NCBI RefSeq assembly: GCF_030409795.1
Contig: NZ_JAUFQN010000019.1
Span: forward strand, 248,001-312,000
Reading direction: 5' to 3'
Length of the DNA stretch: 64,000 nt
From: Flavobacterium paronense
GTDB lineage: Bacteria > Bacteroidota > Bacteroidia > Flavobacteriales > Flavobacteriaceae
In this document: piece by piece, positions 47,549-56,744 of the stretch
Layout: every line of letters starts with the position of its first letter
How positions within the stretch are numbered: position 1 is the stretch's first letter
The notes under the pieces: generated by a model
Databases searched by the model: none
What the model saw: only the letters and a program-made list of their open reading frames with translations
Told to the model about the DNA's origin: nothing
Position numbers and translations under genes: made by a program

Positions 47549-48751
47549 CTATAGCTTTTCTATAAATTCTTTTGGCGAAAGCCCGGTGTTTTTTTTGAAA
47601 GCTCTGTTGAAAGTTGCTTTAGAATTAAAGCCACAGTCAAAAGCTATTCCGAGTAATGTAGTTTTTTTGTGTTCACCTTGTTGGAAACTGTTTTTTATGG
47701 CTTCTATTCGGTAGTTGTTGATGAAGTCGTTGAAGTTTAATCCAAAACCCTGATTGATTGTTTTAGAGATCACCGCAGCATTCGTATCCAGTTTTTCGGC
47801 TAAATCAGTTAGCGTCAATTCCGGGTTTTGATACACTTTTTGGAGTTCCATTAAAGACTCGATTTTCGCTTTCCAGGTTTCGATTTCGGGCGAGGTGTGT
47901 GCTTCAAAAATTTCATGCTCAATGTCAATTACCGCTTCTTCGGAACTGAAATTAGTAGCCAAAAGTAAAGCAGGCTTTTTATCAAAGACCGAAACTTCAA
48001 AGGGGATTTTGGTTACTATTGGATTGGCATAACCGGTTACGGCTATATAATACATGATAATAGAAAAGAACAGAAAAAACCACCAACTGCCTGTATAGGA
48101 GTTTAGTTGCGGATAAAAGACAGTGATGACATTAAAGAGAATCGGGAGCACAAGCATTATTAAAAAACTATACAGGTAGGTTTTAATCCATTTAAATAAA
48201 ATACTATCAGCATAACTGACAACCTGAAGCATTAATTTTCGATACAAATTATAATAGCGAATAGAAGCTATAAAGTAGATAGCCATCGAAATCAGTCCTA
48301 AATTATGGTACCAACTTTCAAAATCTTTATCAATACCGTCTTTGTAGAAATAGTAATCTTTAAAAATATACTTGTCATAAATCCACATAAATAGCGAATA
48401 CAACAAATACAAGATTCCCGGAATAAGATGAAAAAAATTGCTTTTGCTTAAACGAAAAGCAGGATTCAGAAGACTCTGGGTGTAGCAATAAATTATCGGG
48501 CCAATAAAAAGTAAGTGTTGAAAGGGCGTGTAAAACAGAAAATCCCGATAGGGCTGATTGTCATACCAACCGGCAAATCCCAGCATCCAGGGAGCAATGT
48601 ATAAACTGCATAAAAAAATGAAGAGACTCAGCCAATAGTTAGACTTAACCTCTGTTTGAATGGCTTTTTTTAATAAGAGAAAACTATAAATTATTCCTTG
48701 CGAAAAAGTTATAAGTAGGAGTGAAGAATAAAATCCAAATTCAAAAAGCAT
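47549..48751 (-). CDS. Membrane-anchored AraC-family transcriptional regulator
   Basis: A 400-residue protein with about seven hydrophobic helices in the first 240 residues, then a cytoplasmic part with AraC/XylS double HTH at the C-terminus (TLLGIAFDCGFNSKATFNRAFKKNTGLSPKEFIEKL; first HTH at LTDLAEKLDTNAAVISKTIN). This layout (membrane sensor plus AraC domain) is common in Bacteroidota. Candidates for targets are the neighbouring GIN/doxX genes; this is inference. Confidence 0.9.
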   Translation of the reverse strand: MLFEFGFYSSLLLITFSQGIIYSFLLLKKAIQTEVKSNYWLSLFIFLCSLYIAPWMLGFAGWYDNQPYRDFLFYTPFQHLLFIGPIIYCYTQSLLNPAFRLSKSNFFHLIPGILYLLYSLFMWIYDKYIFKDYYFYKDGIDKDFESWYHNLGLISMAIYFIASIRYYNLYRKLMLQVVSYADSILFKWIKTYLYSFLIMLVLPILFNVITVFYPQLNSYTGSWWFFLFFSIIMYYIAVTGYANPIVTKIPFEVSVFDKKPALLLATNFSSEEAVIDIEHEIFEAHTSPEIETWKAKIESLMELQKVYQNPELTLTDLAEKLDTNAAVISKTINQGFGLNFNDFINNYRIEAIKNSFQQGEHKKTTLLGIAFDCGFNSKATFNRAFKKNTGLSPKEFIEKL

Positions 48752-48879
48752 ATATTAAATTTGGTTAAAGATAATAAAGTTTGGTTTTCTGTCAAAGAAT
48801 GGTTTTTTTCACCAACTAAAGCAGTTTCAGCTTTTGTATAGATATTGGATGGTTCTTTATTTACCTATTGTTTTTATTT

Positions 48880-49845
48880 TTAAATAATTCCAATAGTTTT
48901 GGAATGGGCCATAGCTTCGCTACTGTCTTTGAAATAGCAGACAGAGACTTTCAATGTTTCTAAATTCCTTAAGAGTGACATGATTTTTTCTTTTTTATGA
49001 TGGCCCGTTTGTCTGATATAAACCGCTTTTACCGTTACGGGAAATATTTTACAAATAGCTTCATATAAATACGCATCCTTTTGAGAATCATCGCCAAGCA
49101 ATATATATTCCAGATTGGGATAAAACTCTAAAATGTGTTTTATTTTTTCAAATTTGTGATTGTGATTGCCTCTTCCCGTTAGGAAAAAATCAGAAAGCTT
49201 GGTTTTGATATCTTTTAACAGCAGAACGGCTTTGGGCAATTGGTGAATTTCTGTAAATTTGATAATAAATCGGTACAAATTCCATTCACTGCTGGACACG
49301 TAAAAAAAAGCATTTTGCTCTTCTTTGTTTTGTATTCCGGCAAAACTCAAAGCCTGATAATGGGTAACCACATCGTCAAAAACTTTTCGTTTATGAATGT
49401 CTCGAAATAATAAAATGTATAATTTTTTGAAAGGATTTAATGAATGAGAAACTAAAAAAGTATCGTCAATATCAGAAATGATTCCAAAATTTCCTTTGTG
49501 TGGCCGAATATAAGATTCTTTGGCAGCGATAATTTTATCTTTATAAATAATATTCACCTGATAGTCAATCCAACCGTATTTTTCAAATTGGTCCAGCGGA
49601 ACACAGAATTTAAAGTAGCCGTCATCCAATGTTTTGGTGTGGATTTTAATGCCATTATGCTCCAAAAAAACATCAGCATTGGCTTGCGTTTTGGTGCTAA
49701 AGAGTTCAATTATGGAACGTGCATTTTTTAAGTTTCTTTTCTGAAAATTATAATCTCGTGTTGCTGTTGGTCTGAATACATGTCCCATCACAATCAATTC
49801 CTGCTCGTTTGCATAACCACGATACAATTTTAGGATTGGTTTCAT
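48880..49845 (-). CDS. App1-like phosphatase (DUF2183)
   Basis: A 321-residue HAD-type phosphatase with motif DIDDTF at residues 125-130 (DxDxT nucleophile/acid), VSSSEWNLYRF (motif II) and ILLGDDSQKDAYLYEAI (motif III/IV). The yeast relative App1 is a phosphatidate phosphatase. The N-terminus is a beta-rich extension. It is divergent from a lipid-kinase gene 65 bases away, so the two may act on the same lipid pool. Confidence 0.85.
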   Translation of the reverse strand: MKPILKLYRGYANEQELIVMGHVFRPTATRDYNFQKRNLKNARSIIELFSTKTQANADVFLEHNGIKIHTKTLDDGYFKFCVPLDQFEKYGWIDYQVNIIYKDKIIAAKESYIRPHKGNFGIISDIDDTFLVSHSLNPFKKLYILLFRDIHKRKVFDDVVTHYQALSFAGIQNKEEQNAFFYVSSSEWNLYRFIIKFTEIHQLPKAVLLLKDIKTKLSDFFLTGRGNHNHKFEKIKHILEFYPNLEYILLGDDSQKDAYLYEAICKIFPVTVKAVYIRQTGHHKKEKIMSLLRNLETLKVSVCYFKDSSEAMAHSKTIGII

Positions 49846-49910
49846 TTAACATTATAATTTTTGAAAGGAGCTGTAAATTAATTATTTTTAAGCAATTAAA
49901 GAAGTAAAGT

Positions 49911-50780
49911 TTGAAAAAGAATATCATAATAGTAGTGAATCCTGTTTCCGGAGCTTTTGACAAATCGGAAACAATCACTGCCACATTGCTTTTTGCTAAA
50001 AAGGAAAAGCTGCAATCAATACTTTATGAAACTTCAGGGAAGAATGATGTTGAAAATATTAAAAAGCTCTACAATCTCCATAAACCGGAACGAATTATCA
50101 TTATTGGTGGTGATGGAACTATCAGAATGGTCGCCGAAGCTATCGCCAAAGAAGCTGTTGTTTTGGGAATTATTCCTGCCGGTTCGGCTAATGGTTTTGC
50201 GTTAGATTTGGATTTAAATTTGTCCTTGGAAGAAAATTTGGAAATCGCTTTTTTGCATCATTTTATCGAAATAGATGTTATTACCATAAATGAAAAGATT
50301 AGTTTACATTTAAGTGATATAGGTCTTAATGCTGAACTTATAAAGAATTATGAGCAAGGCGATATTCACGGAAAATTAGGCTACGCTTTACATACAATAA
50401 GCACATTGTTTGATTCGGGTGAGCCGTTTACCGCAAAAATTAAAGCAAAAAACACTACATATGAATATGCTGCCAGAATGATTATTATTGCGAATGCCAA
50501 AAAATATGGCACAGGAGTGGTAATCAATCCAAATGGAGTTATGAATGACGGTAAGTTTGAATTGGTAATTTTAAAAAATTTCGATTTGATTATTCTGGGG
50601 CAAATCATTTACGGAAATATGCCCTTAGATTCTGATGATGTGGAAATAATTTCTACAAACGAGGCTATAATAGAATTAGATTCTCCCGTAAGTTTTCAAA
50701 TGGATGGCGAATACTGTGGAGCCGAAACTAATCTCGACATTAAAATTTTACACAAACAATTGAAAGTAGCCATTCCGTAG
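49911..50780 (+). CDS. Diacylglycerol/lipid kinase family protein
   Basis: A 289-residue protein of the DAGK/YegS group. Motif NPVSG at 10-14, GGDGT at 66-70, PAGSANGFA for nucleotide binding, and a C-terminal beta domain ending with a QMDGE... motif. No ATG serves as start; TTG at 49911 gives MKKNIIIVVNP and an in-frame TAA lies just upstream, so TTG is well supported. Divergent from the App1-type phosphatase. Substrate may be DAG or another lipid. Confidence 0.88.
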   Translation: MKKNIIIVVNPVSGAFDKSETITATLLFAKKEKLQSILYETSGKNDVENIKKLYNLHKPERIIIIGGDGTIRMVAEAIAKEAVVLGIIPAGSANGFALDLDLNLSLEENLEIAFLHHFIEIDVITINEKISLHLSDIGLNAELIKNYEQGDIHGKLGYALHTISTLFDSGEPFTAKIKAKNTTYEYAARMIIIANAKKYGTGVVINPNGVMNDGKFELVILKNFDLIILGQIIYGNMPLDSDDVEIISTNEAIIELDSPVSFQMDGEYCGAETNLDIKILHKQLKVAIP

Positions 50781-50803
50781 TTTGTAATAAGTTTTTTTAA
50801 TTT

Positions 50804-51949
50804 TTATTTAAACGGATGCCTTTGCTGCCACACCAATGTTGGTTCTAAGCGTGGAAATATTTTATCAAAATAGGTATTTATCAATTTGTTGTTATGATAA
50901 ATAAAGCCCGACATTACAACGGGTTGAGCACCAATAGAACTCTTAATTTCTAAGGCGGTTCTTCCGAAGATTATTTTCTTAAATTGCTTTTCAATACCAA
51001 ATTTGTTCATGTTGTAGAGCATGTTCAGATAGAGCATTTTTTCCTTTTGAATTTGTTCATCATAACCCAAAAAATAGGTTTCCAAAGTGTTACCGTTGAG
51101 CAATAGCGTATGAAAACCAACCAATTCAGTATTTAAAAAATAACCAACCAGTATAAACCGTTCACCACATTGTTTTTTAAAGGAAGAGAAATGATTTTTA
51201 GCCAAAAAGAAAGTGTTGAAAGGCGCATTTTTGGCCACATGATGATACAACTCATAAATCCGGGGCTCTTGCGATATAATAGCATCCAAAGACAATTCCC
51301 GGGTTTCAATACCTTCAAACTTTTTGTGAGCGCGTTTGTATTGGTCACGGTATTTTTTAGAAAAGGAAGCTACATAATCATCATTTGTTTTCCATTGTGG
51401 ACGCAATTCAAAAATCATATTGGGTTGCGTGTTAAACTCATACATCTCAGAAAACGATGTTCTTTTAAGTTCTCTGGCGCACTCTTGATAAAAGTCTTTA
51501 AAGGAAACAATGTGAATAGTTACATTTTGCTTTTTAAAGTAAAGCGTAATTTCATCAGCACATTTACAAAGAAGTTCGCCAATAGTTTTGGCATCAATTT
51601 CTTTATTGAAAGCATAACCGTTTTGTCCGGTTATCATATTGTTGCCAAGAAATAAAGCATGCGAACCAAAATTTCTGAAAACAAAATTCCTGGCATAGGT
51701 TTTAAGGCATTTATCTCTGTCGCCAAACGATTCTAATTTATTCAAATTAAGATATTGCGCCAGCGCTACGCCAATATGAACGTTATTTTCAAAAATACCA
51801 ATGTAGAAACACTGCATGTTTGTGGGAGCCGAATCTTCTAAAACTTTTAAATAGGGTGCTTGCAAAAAAGCATTTTCATGGGCAACTTCATCCCAGGAAT
51901 CGGGAAGTTGCGCAATCGAAGTATATATTGTATAGGTAGTTGTTTCCAA
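50804..51949 (-). CDS. FemAB/GNAT-like acyltransferase
   Basis: A 381-residue cytoplasmic protein. It has the FemAB-type double GNAT layout: N-terminal WDEVAHENAFLQAPYLKVLE, and C-terminal SKKYRDQYKRAHKKFEG with LVGYFLNTELVGFHTLLLNGNTLETYFLGYD and YNMNKFGIEKQFKKIIFGRTALEIK. Related proteins are annotated as peptidogalycan/peptidoglycan bridge acyltransferases, but substrate is unknown. It lies between a convergent lipid kinase and a DUF1761 gene. Confidence 0.78.
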   Translation of the reverse strand: METTTYTIYTSIAQLPDSWDEVAHENAFLQAPYLKVLEDSAPTNMQCFYIGIFENNVHIGVALAQYLNLNKLESFGDRDKCLKTYARNFVFRNFGSHALFLGNNMITGQNGYAFNKEIDAKTIGELLCKCADEITLYFKKQNVTIHIVSFKDFYQECARELKRTSFSEMYEFNTQPNMIFELRPQWKTNDDYVASFSKKYRDQYKRAHKKFEGIETRELSLDAIISQEPRIYELYHHVAKNAPFNTFFLAKNHFSSFKKQCGERFILVGYFLNTELVGFHTLLLNGNTLETYFLGYDEQIQKEKMLYLNMLYNMNKFGIEKQFKKIIFGRTALEIKSSIGAQPVVMSGFIYHNNKLINTYFDKIFPRLEPTLVWQQRHPFK

Positions 51950-51954
51950 TAAGC

Positions 51955-51986
51955 TAAAAAAAATCGCCCTACAAATGTAGAGCGAT
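51955..51986 (-). terminator. Terminator after the DUF1761 gene
   Basis: ATCGC-C-CTACA (51963-51973) pairs with TGTAG-A-GCGAT (51976-51986), 10 bp with one mismatch, with a T-run on the minus strand. It lies between the DUF1761 stop and the start of the acyltransferase gene. Confidence 0.8.
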
Positions 51987-52008
51987 TGGTCTATAATTAA
52001 ATGTTAAA

Positions 52009-52491
52009 TTACTGCATCATACAGATTATTCCTCCCATAATTAAGAAACAAACCATCCAAAAGCCACCTGTGACCAGCACATATTTAAAACTTCTTCTTT
52101 CATATAATGCATTGGTTCCAATTAAAGGAAGTGCTAAAAACAACCCAGTTATAAAACCATGTAAGGCTCCGTGTTTGAACGTACGAAAAGCGGTTCCATA
52201 ATCAGCCATAAAGGCATTAAAAGAAGGTAAGGCTTTTGATGGATCACCACCAACCATTCCTAAAGCGCCAAATTGATGTATGGTTAACATCTGTAAAATA
52301 AAGGCCATTAAGAAAGCATAGATAAAAGAACCGCCTAACATTTTGATCATGTTGGCACCTTTCATGTCTTCTTCTTTTAATCCGGCTTCTTTCATCCAAA
52401 TGTTTCCAAAAACTTTCGGGTTGTACCAAATAAATCCAACAACCAGTGTTGACAAAGCAGCAAGTAGTAATGCTAAAAAATTGATGTTCAT
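52009..52491 (-). CDS. DUF1761 membrane protein
   Basis: A 160-residue protein with four hydrophobic segments. Start NFLALLLAALSTLVVGFIWYNPKVFGNIWM and GGSFIYAFLMAFILQML match DUF1761. It is probably an inner-membrane protein; role unknown. It is monocistronic with its own terminator. Confidence 0.85.
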   Translation of the reverse strand: MNINFLALLLAALSTLVVGFIWYNPKVFGNIWMKEAGLKEEDMKGANMIKMLGGSFIYAFLMAFILQMLTIHQFGALGMVGGDPSKALPSFNAFMADYGTAFRTFKHGALHGFITGLFLALPLIGTNALYERRSFKYVLVTGGFWMVCFLIMGGIICMMQ

Positions 52492-52707
52492 AATTTTAAG
52501 TTTAATTGGTTAGTATATCAAATGTAAAAAATATTTTTTAAATCAATTTTTCCCGACATGGGATTCCAATTTAATAGGAATTTTGCAAATATTTGTAAGA
52601 TAAATAAATAAAAAATCAAGTCAATAATGCAGTTCATCGATTTTATTTGTTTTTAAACGACTATACTTCTAGTTTTACTTCGTCATAAACCTCAAATTAT
52701 AAATGAT

Positions 52708-53562
52708 ATGAAAACAATTTTTACCTACGTAACACTACTTTTAGTTTCGGCTTCTAGTTTTGCAGAAATCTCTTCAGCCGAAAAGAATGCCTTAATTAAA
52801 TTAAACAAAGCCACTAAAGGAACGCAATGGATTAACAAATGGGATTTAAAATCACCGGTAACCACTTGGTATGGTGTTGAAATCCAAAACGACAAAGTAG
52901 TTTCTGTTAAATTGGTTAATAACAACCTTAATGGTGAATTGCCAAAAGAAATAGGTGACTTAACTTCGCTACAGGTATTAAATCTTTTCAGAAATAATTT
53001 AACTGGTGTTTTACCGGAATCTATTGGGAACTTAAAAAGTTTGACTAAACTGAATGTTGCATTCAATCAAATCTCAGGTTCTTTACCAGAATCGTTAGGA
53101 AATGATACCCAATTGAAATCTATTGAAATGCACATGAACAGACTAACAGGTGTATTGCCTTTAGCAGTTGGAAATTTATCAAATTTGGAAACACTTTCGT
53201 TATTCAACAACGAAATTGAAGGACAAATTCCAATGTCATACTATCAATTGAAATCATTGAAAGTATTGTTATTAAACAGTAATAAACTTACCGGAAAATT
53301 GGATAAAGAAGTTTCAAACCTTTCTTCCTTAGAAACCTTGAGTTTGTTTGAAAATAAAATGGATGGTCAAGTACCATTTGATTTAGAGAAATTAGGAAAA
53401 TTGAAAGAAATGAACATCTCTTATAATATGTTCAACGGATTGGTTTCTAAAAACTTATCTAAATTAGATACTTTAAATATGACTATGGTAAATGAGCAGG
53501 GTGTTGCTACTACTTTAAAAGTCAATATCGATAAAAACTCAGCTTTTGCTGCAGATGAATAG
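52708..53562 (+). CDS. Exported leucine-rich-repeat protein
   Basis: A 284-residue protein with signal peptide to about residue 18 (SSFAE), a cap region like the plant LRRNT_2 type (ALIKLNKATKGTQW...W), and about eight repeats of 24 residues with the plant-type pattern (SLQVLNLFRNNLTGVLPESIGNL). The last 30 residues after the repeats are of other type. The location is envelope or extracellular; a C-terminal sorting domain is not seen. Ligand unknown. Confidence 0.88.
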   Translation: MKTIFTYVTLLLVSASSFAEISSAEKNALIKLNKATKGTQWINKWDLKSPVTTWYGVEIQNDKVVSVKLVNNNLNGELPKEIGDLTSLQVLNLFRNNLTGVLPESIGNLKSLTKLNVAFNQISGSLPESLGNDTQLKSIEMHMNRLTGVLPLAVGNLSNLETLSLFNNEIEGQIPMSYYQLKSLKVLLLNSNKLTGKLDKEVSNLSSLETLSLFENKMDGQVPFDLEKLGKLKEMNISYNMFNGLVSKNLSKLDTLNMTMVNEQGVATTLKVNIDKNSAFAADE

Positions 53563-53650
53563 TAAATAAAGAGGAAGAAAATACCTGACTGCTACTGGCA
53601 GTCCTCCTCTTAATATCAAATGTTTTGTGTTTATAAAATTTTGTTAGGTT

Positions 53651-53683
53651 AAAAAGGTCTTGAGAAATCAAGACCTTTTTTGT
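53651..53683 (+). terminator. Terminator after the LRR gene
   Basis: A 13-bp perfect stem (AAAAAGGTCTTGA with TCAAGACCTTTTT) around GAAA, then TG. It lies 88 bases downstream of the stop; an extra hairpin (GACTGC-TACTG-GCAGTC) is found between. Confidence 0.88.
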
Positions 53684-53704
53684 ATTTAGAACTAAATAAA
53701 GAAG

Positions 53705-54157
53705 CTATTCAGCAGCTACTAATTTAGAAGTACTTCTGTAGATATAGTCATTGTAAATGTGTCTTCTGGCAAAACGGCTTGGGGATTCAGCATTCACCAT
53801 TTTGATGTAAATGGGTCTTAATACCCCAAAGTATTCAAAAGCACTTCCGTCAAGGAAAGTAACATACAGCACGCCTTTCTCGTAATAAAAATCGGCAATG
53901 TTGGTGCTTGTAGTGATTCGGGTATATTCCGCTTTGTCTTTTTCCAAAGTTTCCGGCGCAATACTTACCAGGAAATGATAAGCCGCAATTATCTCCGTGC
54001 TTTTTTCTTCTGCTGCCAAACGTTCCACAGCATCCTGAATAGTATCCGGATGGATATCCTTCATACAGTTTCTGTAAATTGTTTTTAGCTCTTTTAAGGT
54101 AGCAGTCTTAGTAACGCCAAGTAAGGCTCTGTATTCAATGATTTTTTTTGTATTCAT
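53705..54157 (-). CDS. J-domain-like plus KTSC-domain protein
   Basis: A 150-residue soluble protein. Residues 8-75 look like a DnaJ J-domain with the HPD motif at 36-38 (YRNCMKDIHPDTIQ). Residues about 90-148 match a KTSC domain (IADFYYEKGVLYVTFLDGSAFEYFGV...). The J-domain would recruit DnaK; KTSC domains have been linked to nucleic-acid-related systems. Stand-alone gene, between LRR gene and tRNA region. Confidence 0.82.
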   Translation of the reverse strand: MNTKKIIEYRALLGVTKTATLKELKTIYRNCMKDIHPDTIQDAVERLAAEEKSTEIIAAYHFLVSIAPETLEKDKAEYTRITTSTNIADFYYEKGVLYVTFLDGSAFEYFGVLRPIYIKMVNAESPSRFARRHIYNDYIYRSTSKLVAAE

Positions 54158-54322
54158 CTTATTGGAATATAACCGTTTAGGTTTTTTAAATTTCGTGCAA
54201 AAGTAGTTCTTTACTTTAGATATATAAGCACTGATTTGAAAATTAACGATTTTTTATTTTTAGGGTGTAAAAAAGGAAGCGTTTATGATGCCTTAATCCT
54301 GTATGTCTAAATTGTCCCTCTA

Positions 54323-54345
54323 CCGTCACTTCGAGTGTTTTTGGC
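54323..54345. repeat. Lone copy of the CGTCACTTCGAGTG repeat end
   Basis: CCGTCACTTCGAGTG with a following T-run matches the left end of the units in the array at 63379-64000. Only the end is present here; the central part differs. It lies near the initiator tRNA gene. Confidence 0.7.
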
Positions 54346-54373
54346 GTAACCAAAAATGCACCGAGAAGCCACA

Positions 54374-54400
54374 AAAAAAGCTCCTCATTTCTGAGAAGCT
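54374..54400 (-). terminator. Terminator of tRNA-fMet
   Basis: On the minus strand AGCTTCTCA pairs with TGAGGAGCT (one G-U) around GAAA and is followed by T7. It starts ten bases after the tRNA 3' end. Confidence 0.85.
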
Positions 54401-54410
54401 TTTTACTTAG

Positions 54411-54483
54411 TAGCGGGAACAGGACTCGAACCTGTGACCTTCGGGTTATGAGCCCGACGAGCTGCCTACTGCTCTATCCCGCG
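54411..54483 (-). tRNA. Initiator tRNA-Met (anticodon CAT)
   Basis: A 73-base cloverleaf: acceptor CGCGGGA/TCCCGCT, D stem GAGC/GCTC, anticodon stem TCGGG/CCCGA with loop CTCATAA, T stem ACAGG/CCTGT, discriminator A. Initiator features: three consecutive G-C pairs at the anticodon-loop end of the stem, A11-U24 in the D stem, and no pair at 1-72. Here the 1-72 mismatch is C-U, where E. coli has C-A. CCA not encoded. Confidence 0.95.
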
Positions 54484-54730
54484 CTGTTCGGGTGCAAATA
54501 TACAACGAAAATCTAATAAGTCAAGTAAAAAGTTGAAAAAATTACTAAGGAGCTGAGTTGCAGCCTTTCAAAGTTATAGTACACCTAACATCAGTTGGAG
54601 TGTTTTTTTCTAATGCAATCAGTAGCCGAATATTTCTTTATAACAACGGATTGCAAGTATACAGGAAGCTAAAAAATTTCACGTAGCTTTACTAAATGAA
54701 TAAGCTAACGCATACGTTTAAGCAAACAGC

Positions 54731-55471
54731 ATGAAAGCAACCCCTTTTTACTTAGTCCTGATCCTACTGTTCTTTGCTATAGAGAGCAATGCCCAGATAG
54801 ATACGATTACCGTTAAAACCGTCCCCAAAAAAGGACTGCTGAAACAAGCCATCTTACCTATCGGATTGCTAACGGCAAGCGTATTAATTAGTAACAGCAC
54901 CTTTGAAAAATCATTGCAAAAGGACATTCGGAACAGTGTGGGAAACGATTTCAGTACCAATATTGACGATTTTACAGGAAGCATACCCATCATTCAGCTC
55001 TATGCTGCCGATATTCTGGGGGTAAAATCTAAAAATCACTGGTTTGACCAAAGCAAGAATTTGGGCCTGGCGATACTGGCAACGAATGTTATTACCGTTA
55101 CCTTAAAAAAGAATATTCATAAAATAAGGCCTAATGGTGATACAGACGCTGAGTCTTTCCCCTCTGGACATACTTCAAACGCTTTCACAATTGCCACCGT
55201 ACTTTATGAGGAATTTAAGGACACAAGTCCCATTCTTGCCTATAGTGGCTTCGCCTTTGCGACTGCTACCGGAACAATGCGAATGATGAATAACAAGCAC
55301 TACCTTTCTGATGTGTTGGCAGGTGCGGGGATAGGTATTTTCGTAACCGAGGTAATCTATTCGTTTGACCCCATTATTAAATGGAATCCTTTCAGGAAGA
55401 CAACTAATGTGACGTTGCTTCCGCAGTTGGGGGATAATCAGAAAGGGGTGTATCTGTGTATACGGTTTTGA
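54731..55471 (+). CDS. PAP2-family membrane-associated phosphatase
   Basis: A 246-residue protein with signal peptide to about residue 21 (SNAQ). The three PAP2 motifs are present: KKNIHKIRP (Lys 126/127 to Arg-Pro 133-134), PSGH at 144-147 and R184-x5-H190. It would be a periplasmic acid phosphatase/lipid phosphatase. Base composition is clearly less AT-rich than the housekeeping genes. Monocistronic; first gene right of the tRNA. Confidence 0.92.
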   Translation: MKATPFYLVLILLFFAIESNAQIDTITVKTVPKKGLLKQAILPIGLLTASVLISNSTFEKSLQKDIRNSVGNDFSTNIDDFTGSIPIIQLYAADILGVKSKNHWFDQSKNLGLAILATNVITVTLKKNIHKIRPNGDTDAESFPSGHTSNAFTIATVLYEEFKDTSPILAYSGFAFATATGTMRMMNNKHYLSDVLAGAGIGIFVTEVIYSFDPIIKWNPFRKTTNVTLLPQLGDNQKGVYLCIRF

Positions 55472-55684
55472 GGAGGATCTTTTAAATCAATAGTTGTCAT
55501 TCGAATGCGAACGTCACTTTATTTAAATAGCTATCCTGTAAAACATAACAATTTTACAATTCCACTCAGCAATCAAAATGCAGTCTTTGAGTTCTTATTA
55601 ACAATCTATGCCATACTTCAGTGTTTGCAACCGAGACAGAATACCACAGACTATCCCGGAGCAAACACTTCCGCAGTCATAAAT

Positions 55685-55891
55685 TTAACTGGTATGACAT
55701 TCTTGAGTACAAGTTTTGCAGCCATTAGATTGTCGGTAAGTCTTTTTTGCTTCGGCTATGGCCGATTTGCATTTGGTAAAAACACCCAAATACTTTCTGT
55801 TTATAAAATTCGGCAGGAAGTCACACTCAGAGGTATGTACTTCATGATCGCCATTTTTTTGTGGATTGATATTAACATAGTATAAGCTCAT
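55685..55891 (-). CDS. Small conserved Cys-rich protein
   Basis: A 68-residue protein on the minus strand with a strong conserved-looking pattern: HEVHTSECDFLP, then NRKYLGVFTKCKSAIAEAKKTY and GCKTCTQECH at the C-terminus. Six Cys and four His would allow a zinc or redox site; no signal peptide. I prefer this frame to the longer antisense frame (55505-55885), which has no protein look. Family unknown; relatives seem common in Bacteroidota. Confidence 0.72.
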   Translation of the reverse strand: MSLYYVNINPQKNGDHEVHTSECDFLPNFINRKYLGVFTKCKSAIAEAKKTYRQSNGCKTCTQECHTS

Positions 55892-55916
55892 TCTTTTGCT
55901 TTTAGATGATTATTGA

Positions 55917-56717
55917 TTAGTATTTCCAAGTATCAGCTTGTGTTTTAGTATAAGTGAGGTAAAATTTATCAGGAGCACTGTTTATAAAAACAGTGGTGAT
56001 TCCTCCTCCTTTTTGATTACAAAACGTATTTTTTTCCTGTCTGAAAGCATCCTTGTAGGCAATATTGGTTATTTCTGAAACATAGAAATCGTTTTTTACC
56101 TTGTTAGTTTTATCTCCGAGTTTATAGGTTATACTATTGTAGAAGTTTAAAGGAGATGTGTCTTCTGAGAACCCTTTAGTGCTGGTTTGTTTTGAAGTTG
56201 GGTATCGCAGTAAATCACAATCTCTGATAATGGTTTGAGTAATGTTGAATTCAGCAACACTCTTGGAGGATTTAGAAGGGATGGCTACAACTTTAGCTTC
56301 TACAATTTGGACTCCGCTTGAACTATTTGTCGCCACTGTATTAGAGGTATAGGTCGATAACGAAAGCCAGCCTAATTGTGAAATCCCTGAGGTCTTTGAA
56401 GTTTTTGTTGCCGTGTTGTTTGAGTTGGTAAAGATTCTGTTTTGATAATAATCATAGGCATTACCATTGATTACATAAAAACTTTCATCCAATTGAAGGT
56501 AGATAACTTCGTTGGTTTTGTTGTAAAACGTGAAACCGGCATTTCCATTGTTTGCCCAAAGATTATAACTTATTTTGCAATTGTTATCCTCAAAAACCAT
56601 TGAGTTCCCGGATGGTTTAACGGTTTCGGATTTGGTTTTATAAACCTGATAATAGGTGCTTATTGGATTACAAGAGGTTAAAAAGCACAATAGGACGAAT
56701 GGCGTAATTTTTTTCAT
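55917..56717 (-). CDS. Putative lipoprotein, cluster protein A
   Basis: A 266-residue lipoprotein from the ATG at 56717 (MKKITPFVLLCFLTSCNP, Cys 16); the frame is open to 56795, but that part covers the promoter. Beta-rich part with ISYNLWANNGNAGFTFYNKTNEVIYLQLDESFYV, a Ser/Thr-rich middle and terminal half without known motif. The pattern NK(T/S)x...DE(S/A)xY recurs in the neighbour at 56848-57474, so the two may be distant paralogues. Its promoter has the same palindrome as the HTH gene at 58583. Confidence 0.75.
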   Translation of the reverse strand: MKKITPFVLLCFLTSCNPISTYYQVYKTKSETVKPSGNSMVFEDNNCKISYNLWANNGNAGFTFYNKTNEVIYLQLDESFYVINGNAYDYYQNRIFTNSNNTATKTSKTSGISQLGWLSLSTYTSNTVATNSSSGVQIVEAKVVAIPSKSSKSVAEFNITQTIIRDCDLLRYPTSKQTSTKGFSEDTSPLNFYNSITYKLGDKTNKVKNDFYVSEITNIAYKDAFRQEKNTFCNQKGGGITTVFINSAPDKFYLTYTKTQADTWKY

Positions 56718-56744
56718 TTTGTTTAGATTATTAGAATTAGTAAC

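Noticed and set aside
55505-55885. Plus-strand frame of 126 codons
   Set aside because: Antisense to the better-supported Cys-rich gene at 55685-55891; composition is not protein-like.
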